A stretch of DNA of 64,000 bases from CAZWZG01 sp964638245 (GTDB lineage: Bacteria; Pseudomonadota; Alphaproteobacteria; Rhodobacterales; Rhodobacteraceae): positions 1-64,000 of the forward strand of contig CAZWZG010000001.1 of NCBI GenBank assembly GCA_964638245.1, in the 5' to 3' direction. Shown piece by piece: positions 18,605 to 25,807 of the stretch. Numbering within the stretch: the first letter of the stretch is position 1; each line of letters begins with the position of its first letter. The position numbers and the translations under genes were made by a program. The notes under the pieces were generated by a model. That model saw only the letters and a list, made by a program, of their open reading frames with translations, was not told where the DNA came from and did not search any database.

Positions 18605-19549
18605 ATGCACATCCTGGTCATCAACGTCTTTTTTGCACCCAACACCTACGGCGGCGCGACCATCGTCGCCGAAGAGGTGGCAAAGTCGCTGGTTGCGGAC
18701 CATGGGCATCGCGTTTCGGCCATTTCGGCGATNNNNNNNNNNNNNNNNNNNNNNNNNNNNNNNNNNNNNNNNNNNNNNNNNNNNNNNNNNNNNNNNNNNN
18801 NNNNNNNNNNNNNNNNNNNNNNNNNNNNNNNNATGCTGAAAAAGCTGGGCGAAGAGGCCGATTTGATCACCTATCCCAGCGAGTTCGCCAAGACTCTATC
18901 CGAAGTCTCCGGCTTTGGCGTGGGCCAGGGCGCGGTTCTGGAAAACGGTGTTCGCCAACCAGGCGCACATTTCTTCGAACGCCAGGCATTGCGTCGTGCC
19001 AAGGATGACCGACTGGTATTCGGTTTTGTCGGGGGCCCCTCGCGCATCAAGGGCTGGCCACTCTTGCATCGTGCCTTTGCCGGGCTTGGGCGCGACGATT
19101 TCAAAGGATGGCTGGTCGACGGAAGCCGCGATGAAAGCTGGTGGCGATCCGTCGATTTCAGCACGATGAAGGGAAATTGGTCGGTTCATCCCCGCTTTGA
19201 GCAGGCCAGCATCGATGACTTCTATGCAAAGATCGATGTCCTCTTGTTCATGTCCCAGTGGAAAGAAACCTTCGGGCTCACGATCCGCGAAGCCTTGTCG
19301 CGCGGCATTCAAGTCATCCAGACAGACAGCGGAGGCACGACCGAACACGGGGCCAAGGACGGGGTCACCCTCTTGCCGATGGATGGCCGCGTTGAACCCT
19401 TGCGCCGAGCTATTCAAAAGACGCTCGCGCAAGGACAGCGAGAGCTAACACCACATCCGGTTGCCAGCTACGCCGATCAGGCCAACGCGTTTCTTGAGTT
19501 GGCGACGCCTCTGCTCAAAAAGCCGCACGCAGTGCGGTCTGTCGCTTAG
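18605..19549 (+). CDS. Family 4 glycosyltransferase (assembly gap inside)
   Basis: The N-terminus (MHILVINVFFAPNTYGGATI) is the glycine-rich acceptor loop of GT-B enzymes. After the 100-N block (18733-18832) comes the linker (ADLITYPSEFAKTLSE) and the donor half (RLVFGFVGGPSRIKGWPLL and the E-x7-E box in KETFGLTIREALSRGIQVIQ, followed by TDSGGTTE). About 100 residues normally separate the visible parts, so the gap is probably nearer 300 nt. It acts with the two neighbouring glycosyltransferases in building a surface glycan. It converges with the sulfotransferase gene (stops overlap by 4 nt). Confidence 0.85.
   Translation: MHILVINVFFAPNTYGGATIVAEEVAKSLVADHGHRVSAISAXXXXXXXXXXXXXXXXXXXXXXXXXXXXXXXXXXMLKKLGEEADLITYPSEFAKTLSEVSGFGVGQGAVLENGVRQPGAHFFERQALRRAKDDRLVFGFVGGPSRIKGWPLLHRAFAGLGRDDFKGWLVDGSRDESWWRSVDFSTMKGNWSVHPRFEQASIDDFYAKIDVLLFMSQWKETFGLTIREALSRGIQVIQTDSGGTTEHGAKDGVTLLPMDGRVEPLRRAIQKTLAQGQRELTPHPVASYADQANAFLELATPLLKKPHAVRSVA
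18733..18832. other. Assembly gap (100 N) in the GT4 gene
   Basis: Exactly 100 N, removing the rest of the acceptor-binding domain. True length is unknown. Confidence 0.98.
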
Positions 19550-20430
19550 GCCGCTGGCCGCAACCCCGGCGCCGTCCAGGACGCAGGGATTTCCAAGCCT
19601 TCTGCGCGCACTTCGTCCATGATCCGCTCGATGTCCCGCGCGAGGATATCGGCGAAGAAGTCGGGCATTTGGCGCTTGGCCGTTGCATTGACCCGTTCGC
19701 GCAGGCGGTCGGCCGGAAAGGCGTGATGCGCCACTCCGAGGAAGTTTTCCAGGCCATCTAGGAAGCCCTCTTCGTTGGCATGGATTTCCTCGTGCCAAGT
19801 GATCTTCAGCATGTCCGGCGATAGACCCGTTTTCATCGACCGGATCGCGCGCCCGTATTCTGCGTTGTCCCAAATGAACGGCTGCTTCATGAATGCGAGA
19901 AACTCGTTCGGACTCCAGCGATCCAGTTCTTCTTCCTTGCCAGTAACCTTGAGGTGAAATTTTACATGGCTCCAAAGCCGTTTCAGCGGATCGCGCATCG
20001 TATAGAGGACCCGCAACCGTTCAGTCCGACCCGCAAGATGCGACCACGCCTCCGCCGGAAGAAGCGCGTATAGGTTGGAAAAATCGGCCATGTAGGTTTC
20101 GTCGCGCCGAAACATGAACAGCCCACGATACCAGTCATCGTCCAGCGGCCCATCCAGGTACGCCGCCGACCACCGGAGCCTTTTGCGCACGGCCTCAGGA
20201 TGGCTATTGGCCGGATCGATCTGCAGGTACTTCTTTTGGACGTTGTCCAGCCGCACCTCATCGCGCAACACGCGACGATCCACAGAGCGCGCGTAGAAAT
20301 AGTGGATTTCCTTTTCGAGCGAAAAGAAGATCTCTGGGTGCAGATCAAGCACGGAATAGAGCCATGTCGTTCCGGCCTTCATGGCTCCGGCACCGATGAA
20401 CAGATTATCGAAAGCGGGTCTAGCGCTCAT
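19546..20430 (-). CDS. Sulfotransferase family protein
   Basis: The 294-residue protein has both PAPS-binding elements: the 5'-phosphosulfate loop GAGAMKAGTTWLYSVL and the 3'-phosphate motif RDPLKRLWSHVKFH. The region around KEIHYFYARSVDRR fits heparan/polysaccharide-type sulfotransferases. It would transfer sulfate from PAPS to a glycan or lipid in the cytoplasm. Start is the ATG at 20430; a TTG one codon upstream is possible. It is 9 nt downstream of the KpsM-like permease gene and likely shares its transcript, which links sulfation to the exported polysaccharide. Confidence 0.87.
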   Translation of the reverse strand: MSARPAFDNLFIGAGAMKAGTTWLYSVLDLHPEIFFSLEKEIHYFYARSVDRRVLRDEVRLDNVQKKYLQIDPANSHPEAVRKRLRWSAAYLDGPLDDDWYRGLFMFRRDETYMADFSNLYALLPAEAWSHLAGRTERLRVLYTMRDPLKRLWSHVKFHLKVTGKEEELDRWSPNEFLAFMKQPFIWDNAEYGRAIRSMKTGLSPDMLKITWHEEIHANEEGFLDGLENFLGVAHHAFPADRLRERVNATAKRQMPDFFADILARDIERIMDEVRAEGLEIPASWTAPGLRPAA

Positions 20431-20439
20431 CAAAGCACC

Positions 20440-21222
20440 TCATGATTCAAGAAAATCGCGGTATGTCCGCAAGAGGAAGAAAAGGCCCAGAACCGCCGCC
20501 AGAAGCGAAACGAAATAAACGTATCCGGGCATCACATAAGCTGGCTCGTAGTTCGCATAGAACCCCCGGCGCATTTCGCCTGTGACGTGAAACAGCGGAT
20601 TGAACCAAAGCCAGTCGCGAAACTGCGCTGGGACATCCTCGAGCAAGAACAGAATGCCGGACACAAGAAACAGGGGGCGCGTCACGATCTGCCAAACCCG
20701 CTCCCACACCGGGAACGCCGTCAACAGAAAGCAGTTCAGGCACCCAACACCCAGCGCAAGAGCTGACGCCATGCCCAGAGCACCGATGACCACAGCGACA
20801 TCAATAGAAACAGACGGCTCAAGGATCAGGATGATCCCAGCGATCACAATCAGAAAAACCAGCAAATGCGTCAGAAGGTTCAGGACAAATCGCGCCATCA
20901 GCACGTCGATAAAGCCCACCACCGGATAGGCTAGAAGCGGCCGCGAGAATCGCAAGGCAGAAGCAAGTTTGTTGACCACGTCACTGAACAGAATGAAAGG
21001 CAAGTAACCGGTCGCGTAAAACAGCACAAACGAGGTACCAAGCGACGGTGCATGAAATGCCAAAGAAAAGGCCACTGACAATAGCGAAATTGCAGCAACC
21101 GGTTCCAGAACGGCCCAGGCGTATCCGCCTGGAGAACGTCCATAGGTGGTCACCATTTCCCGCATGACCATCGCCCCCGTCGAACGGAAGAACTGAGTTG
21201 AGACATGCGTGTTGGGGACCAT
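20440..21222 (-). CDS. Polysaccharide ABC exporter permease, KpsM-like
   Basis: The ATG at 21222 is chosen because GGTGGAG lies about 7 nt upstream; the longer frame to 21360 overlaps the divergent kpsE-like gene and adds no family sequence. The 260-residue ABC-2 permease has six hydrophobic helices (VAAISLLSVAFSLAF, SFVLFYATGYLPFILF, LTHLLVFLIVIAGIILIL, IGALGMASALALGVGCLNCFLL, FLVSGILFLLEDVP, YVYFVSLLAAVLGLFFLL). With the KpsT-like ATPase it should move capsular polysaccharide across the inner membrane. It is divergent from the kpsE-like gene across 92 nt. Confidence 0.86.
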   Translation of the reverse strand: MVPNTHVSTQFFRSTGAMVMREMVTTYGRSPGGYAWAVLEPVAAISLLSVAFSLAFHAPSLGTSFVLFYATGYLPFILFSDVVNKLASALRFSRPLLAYPVVGFIDVLMARFVLNLLTHLLVFLIVIAGIILILEPSVSIDVAVVIGALGMASALALGVGCLNCFLLTAFPVWERVWQIVTRPLFLVSGILFLLEDVPAQFRDWLWFNPLFHVTGEMRRGFYANYEPAYVMPGYVYFVSLLAAVLGLFFLLRTYRDFLES

Positions 21223-21314
21223 TCTAGGCTCCACCGGGAACGAAATATTTAGGCTCTTGGGACTAAAAACTACCGGCGTTGGGGTTAATGCCCGATAAAC
21301 GGTAAGGGTCCGGT

Positions 21315-22520
21315 ATGGCGATAGCCGAGGTGAAACCAGCAAAGGGCAACTTGGCACCATTGCCCAAGCTCAAGCCTCTTGCCCAGCTTGCAAGGTCAAC
21401 AGGTGTGACCCGACCCAAGCGCCGGCATCGCGGGCTCATTGTGACGTTTGTATCGATGGTGATCATTCCACTGGGCGTGGCGTTGTGGTACCTCAACGTG
21501 CGGGCAATCGACCAATTCGAGGCCTCCGTCGCCTTTACCGTGCGGCGAGAGGACGCTGTGACCCCTGCCGAGATGCTTGGAGGGTTTGCCGGGCTATCGG
21601 GGGCCAGTTCGCGCGATACCGATATCCTGAACGAATACCTCAAAAGCCCGGATCTTGTCCGTGCACTCGATGCCGAGTTCGATTTGAGATCTCTGTATGG
21701 CACCCATTGGGACCGCGATCCGGTTTTCGCATTCAATCCGGACGGAACCGTAGAAGACCTTTCCCGATACTGGCAACGCATGATGCGGGTCAACTACGAT
21801 GCATCGACCGGCCTCATCTCTTTGAGCGTCCGAACATTCGACGCCGAGAGCGCCTATGCGCTCGCCCAAGCCGTGCTCAACGAAAGTCGGGCTATGATTA
21901 ATGAGTTGTCGGCGATCGCCCAAGGTGACTTAACCCGGCTAGCCGCGATGGACTTAGACGATGCCGAAACCGCATTGACCGAGGCGCGCCGTGCATTGAC
22001 CGAGTTTCGCGCGGCAGAGCAGATTGTCGACCCCACGGCAGACCTGCAGGGGCAAATGGGACTGATTTCCGCATTGCAGGAGCAGCTGGCGGACGAAATG
22101 ATCCGTACGGACCTTTTGAAATCGCAGACGCGTGCTGGAGATCCACGACTGATCGCCGGAGAGCAGCGCATTTCCGTCATCCGTGACAGGATCGCGGAGG
22201 AACGGCAGAAAATTGGAACCGGCATCGTTGGTGGAGGCAGCGAAACGGATTATGCACGGTTGGTTGGGCGCCATGAAAGCCTGACTGTAGAACTCGAAAT
22301 CGCTCGCGAGGCCTATGCGGCAGCACGCACAGCTCTAGAAGCGGCGCGGACCGAAGCCCGACGCCAGACACGCTATATTGCGCCCTTCGTAAAGCCTGCC
22401 GTACCTGAACGCGCCACTGGACCAGATTCCGTCCTGATTACTGGGGGGATGGCGGCGTTTTTGCTTCTGACCTGGCTTTTGGCATCTCTGGTGTTCTATG
22501 CACTTCGAGACCGGCGCTAG
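21315..22520 (+). CDS. Capsule export inner-membrane protein, KpsE/Wza-partner type
   Basis: The 401-residue protein has a short cytoplasmic N-terminus, a membrane helix (IVTFVSMVIIPLGVALWYLNV), a long periplasmic region and a C-terminal helix (ITGGMAAFLLLTWLLASLVFYAL). The periplasmic part begins with an SVAFTVR beta segment and contains long coiled coils (about residues 200-350, rich in Ala, Glu, Arg), the hairpin typical of polysaccharide co-polymerases. It should link the inner-membrane exporter to the outer-membrane channel. The kpsT-like ATG lies inside its last codons. Confidence 0.85.
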   Translation: MAIAEVKPAKGNLAPLPKLKPLAQLARSTGVTRPKRRHRGLIVTFVSMVIIPLGVALWYLNVRAIDQFEASVAFTVRREDAVTPAEMLGGFAGLSGASSRDTDILNEYLKSPDLVRALDAEFDLRSLYGTHWDRDPVFAFNPDGTVEDLSRYWQRMMRVNYDASTGLISLSVRTFDAESAYALAQAVLNESRAMINELSAIAQGDLTRLAAMDLDDAETALTEARRALTEFRAAEQIVDPTADLQGQMGLISALQEQLADEMIRTDLLKSQTRAGDPRLIAGEQRISVIRDRIAEERQKIGTGIVGGGSETDYARLVGRHESLTVELEIAREAYAAARTALEAARTEARRQTRYIAPFVKPAVPERATGPDSVLITGGMAAFLLLTWLLASLVFYALRDRR

Positions 22521-23181
22521 TCCCGTGATTGAACTGCATGATCTCCATAAATCCCATCGCAAGAACGGGATAACGGTCACCGTTGCGCGTGGGTTGAACG
22601 TTCAGTTCCCGCGCCGAGGTGCCGTTGCGTTATTGGGCCGCAACGGGGCAGGAAAATCCACGTTGCTTCGAATGATCGCAGGTACCGTCTGGCCCGACAA
22701 AGGAGAAATCATCACCCGTGGCCATGTGTCCTGGCCGGTGGGATTTGCGGGCAGTTTTCACGGCGATCTTACAGGTGCACAGAACACGCGTTTTGTCGCG
22801 CGAGTCTATGGGGTAGATAGCGACGCTTTATGCGACTTTGTCGCCGATTTTTCCGACCTTGGACGACAGTTTTGCGCGCCTGTTCGCACGTATTCCTCGG
22901 GTATGAGGTCACGTCTTGCCTTTGGCGTATCGATGGGGATCGATTTCGACACCTACCTGATCGATGAGGTTACCAGCGTCGGCGACGGCAGCTTTCGAGA
23001 AAAAAGCGAGGCCATACTTCAGGATCGACTCGAGTCTGCCAGCGCGATTGTCGTCTCCCACTCGCTTCAAATGGTGGCCCGTCTGTGCACCCACGGTGCA
23101 GTTCTGGAAAACGGCGAGCTTCATTGGCATCACGATATCATGGATGCCATCGACCACCACCGCAGGATCCTTGCGGGGTGA
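22498..23181 (+). CDS. Polysaccharide ABC exporter ATPase, KpsT-like
   Basis: The 227-residue ATPase shows Walker A GRNGAGKST, signature YSSGMRSRLAFG (the short YSSGM form of capsule exporters), Walker B YLIDEVTSVGDG and the H-loop VSHSLQMV. It lacks the C-terminal carbohydrate-binding extension of Wzt-type O-antigen exporters, which favours capsule export. Its start overlaps the kpsE-like gene by 23 nt. It pairs functionally with the divergent permease gene at 20440-21222. Confidence 0.9.
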   Translation: MHFETGASPVIELHDLHKSHRKNGITVTVARGLNVQFPRRGAVALLGRNGAGKSTLLRMIAGTVWPDKGEIITRGHVSWPVGFAGSFHGDLTGAQNTRFVARVYGVDSDALCDFVADFSDLGRQFCAPVRTYSSGMRSRLAFGVSMGIDFDTYLIDEVTSVGDGSFREKSEAILQDRLESASAIVVSHSLQMVARLCTHGAVLENGELHWHHDIMDAIDHHRRILAG

Positions 23182-23253
23182 CACACTGCTCCGGCAAGCC
23201 GCTGTTAAGGACGGCACGCTAGAACGCGTTCAGGCTGGGGGACCCATGGGTTG

Positions 23254-25806
23254 ATGATGAATATCGTTGAGACGGATCGGATCACCGACGCGGTTATGCT
23301 GTTTGGCGCCGGAATTACCGATATTCGCGCGTTTACTGCACCTAGCGGCGATATCTCAATTTACACGATTTCCGGAACGGGCGGTGGTCAGACCCGCTTC
23401 AGCGCCTCGACAGACGGCACGCTGACCCTCCAACAGGAACTGGTCCATGCAAATGGTATCGCCCCAGGAAAAACGGCATCACTTGAGTGGATCGAGCTGG
23501 ACGGAAGCGCATTTCTGATGCTCGAAGGCGCGGCTCTGGTCGGGGTACCTGGGTATGCCTTGAGCGTGGATGGTGTTATCGGCGCGTCCGCACCTTTCAC
23601 TGGGCTTTCCTCGTCAATGGTAGCAGTAGCGAGTGCGACACCCGACGCGACGAGCTTTGTCTTTGCAAGCCAGAACACGGGATACTTTAGCTACAGCCGC
23701 GCCGGGAATGGAGCGCTGAGTGTTGTCGATCAATTGACCGACGGCCCGGCTGCTTTTTTGGACGATATCAGTGACGCGGTGGCTTACGAAATCGAAGGGG
23801 TGACCTATCTGGCGCTATCGTCAGAAACCGAGAACGCAGTGAGCGTCTTTGCCGTGTCTGATATCGGCCAATTCACGGCAAAAGGTGACATCGGCGCAGC
23901 CGATGGCATTGGAATGAGCGCCGTTTCAGCCATCGAAACGGCAACGATCATGGGTCAGACCTTCCTGGTTGTGGCTTCATCAGGAAGCTCCGCCATAAGC
24001 GTGTTGCGTATGACCGAAACCGGCGCTCCCGCGATAGCAGACCATGTGAACGATGATCTTAAGACGCGTTTTTCTAATGTCACGAACCTAGATGTGCTTG
24101 AGTATGAAGGGCATGTCTTCGTCGTCGCGACCGGATCAGATGACGGTTTCAGCTTACTTTCGCTCTTGCCAAACGGGAGGCTGGTGCATCGGGCAAGTGT
24201 CGAAGATACCACGACAAACGCGTTATCTGGAGCTAGTGCGGCCGCACTTTGGGTTTCTGATGACACGCTCCAGATTGCGGCGGCGGGGCTCGGAGATATC
24301 GGTCTAAGCCAGTTTCAAGTCGATCTTTCAACATTGGGGAGTGTGCTCACGGGAGAAGGCAGCTTGCTCGGAACGGTCGGGGATGATGTCATCGTCGGAC
24401 AAGCCCGTAACGACACGATCCTCGGTGGCGCGGGGGATGACATTCTGGTGGACGGCGAAGGGGTCGATACACTCACGGGTGGTTCGGGCGCAGACCTTTT
24501 TGTCCTGACCGCAGACGGGATGGACGACACGATCACGGACTTCTCACCCGGAACCGATAAGCTCGACCTCTCTGCATATCGCCTGCTCTATGATGTCTCT
24601 CAACTTGGCATCGCTCCAACCGTATCCGGCGCAATCCTGACGTTTGGCTTGGAAACTGTGACACTGGTCCGAGACACGAACCAAACGATCACGGCACAAG
24701 ACCTGACGACTGAAGGTATCCTCAATATCAACCGGAGTCCCTTGGCCACGATTCCACTCACACTGTTCGGAGACGGAACGGATAACACTTTGGACGGCGG
24801 TGAAGGCGACGACCTGATCGAAGGTGGTGGCGGGGTCGATAGACTGAACGGGTTTGGTGGCAATGATGTTGTGCGAGCCGGCACCGGGAACGATTTTGTG
24901 TTCGGGGGCACGGGGGCGGACATGCTCTATGGCGATGCCGGTTTCGACACGATCCACGGCGGCGAGGGCGACGACCGGATCGAAGGCGGTGCGCAGGCCG
25001 ATACGATCCATGGCGACGACGGCGCTGACCGCCTAATTGGCGAGGACGGGGTCGACACGATCTATGGTGGCCACGGGCAGGACGAGATCTTTGGCAACGC
25101 CGGAAACGACACCCTGTTTGGCGGGGCAGGTCAGGACCAGATCTACGGTGGTACACAGGAAGATCGCCTGTTCGGGGACGCAGGTGACGACTTGATTTTT
25201 GGTGAAGGTGGCTTTGACCGGCTCGAAGGGGGTAACGGCGAAGACATTCTGGATGGCGGCAATCAGGCGGACAACCTTTTTGGCGAGAACGGCAACGATA
25301 CGCTTTATGGGGGTGGAGGCTTCGACAGGCTTTTTGGCGGGAACGACAACGACACGCTGTTTGGCCAGGGCGGTCCCGACTCGCTTTTCGGCGAATTTGG
25401 GAATGACACGCTCAACGGTGGCGCCGACGATGACCGCCTGTTTGGCGGACAGGGCAATGACATCTTGGAAGGTGGCGATGGAGCCGATACGCTGTCAGGA
25501 GACGCTGGTTTTGATACCATCAACGGCGGCTCGGGCAACGATACGCTTCAGGGCGCTTTCAATGCGGATACCTTCGTCTTCGAGGATGGTTTCGACAAGG
25601 ACACCATAGTGGACTTTGAAGCAACCAACGCCAATGAATTCATAAGCCTCGTTGCGGTGTCATCCATTGCGAACTGGTCGGATCTTTCTTCCAATCACAT
25701 GGCTCAAAGCGGAGCCGACGTTACAATTGACGCAGGCTCCGGCGATGTCATCACGCTTTTGAATGTCTCGCTGCCAGACCTCGACGCTGGTGACTTTCTC
25801 TTCTGA
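23254..25806 (+). CDS. Secreted propeller-RTX calcium-binding protein
   Basis: The 850-residue acidic protein has two parts. Residues about 1-350 contain recurring blade-like units (for example VTYLALSSETENAVSVFAVSD, QTFLVVASSGSSAISVLRMTE, HVFVVATGSDDGFSLLSLLP), suggesting a beta-propeller. Residues about 370-790 hold many GGxGxDxL/F calcium-binding nonapeptides in two groups. The tail (DTFVFEDGFDKDTIVDFEATN, ending DAGDFLF) looks like a type I secretion signal; no signal peptide is present. It lies 70 nt after kpsT on the same strand. Start is the ATG at 23254; TTG 23251 and ATG 23257 are alternatives. Role: surface or extracellular matrix protein, inferred. Confidence 0.85.
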   Translation: MMNIVETDRITDAVMLFGAGITDIRAFTAPSGDISIYTISGTGGGQTRFSASTDGTLTLQQELVHANGIAPGKTASLEWIELDGSAFLMLEGAALVGVPGYALSVDGVIGASAPFTGLSSSMVAVASATPDATSFVFASQNTGYFSYSRAGNGALSVVDQLTDGPAAFLDDISDAVAYEIEGVTYLALSSETENAVSVFAVSDIGQFTAKGDIGAADGIGMSAVSAIETATIMGQTFLVVASSGSSAISVLRMTETGAPAIADHVNDDLKTRFSNVTNLDVLEYEGHVFVVATGSDDGFSLLSLLPNGRLVHRASVEDTTTNALSGASAAALWVSDDTLQIAAAGLGDIGLSQFQVDLSTLGSVLTGEGSLLGTVGDDVIVGQARNDTILGGAGDDILVDGEGVDTLTGGSGADLFVLTADGMDDTITDFSPGTDKLDLSAYRLLYDVSQLGIAPTVSGAILTFGLETVTLVRDTNQTITAQDLTTEGILNINRSPLATIPLTLFGDGTDNTLDGGEGDDLIEGGGGVDRLNGFGGNDVVRAGTGNDFVFGGTGADMLYGDAGFDTIHGGEGDDRIEGGAQADTIHGDDGADRLIGEDGVDTIYGGHGQDEIFGNAGNDTLFGGAGQDQIYGGTQEDRLFGDAGDDLIFGEGGFDRLEGGNGEDILDGGNQADNLFGENGNDTLYGGGGFDRLFGGNDNDTLFGQGGPDSLFGEFGNDTLNGGADDDRLFGGQGNDILEGGDGADTLSGDAGFDTINGGSGNDTLQGAFNADTFVFEDGFDKDTIVDFEATNANEFISLVAVSSIANWSDLSSNHMAQSGADVTIDAGSGDVITLLNVSLPDLDAGDFLF
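25501..25632 (+). repeat. Inverted repeat arm, shared RTX C-terminal module (left copy)
   Basis: This stretch is closely similar to the reverse complement of 26113-25982; both encode the RTX end module GFDTINGGSGNDTLQGAFNADTF and following residues. Several runs of 15-20 identical bases are visible. The arms lie on either side of the convergent stop codons. Confidence 0.85.
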
Positions 25807-25807
25807 C

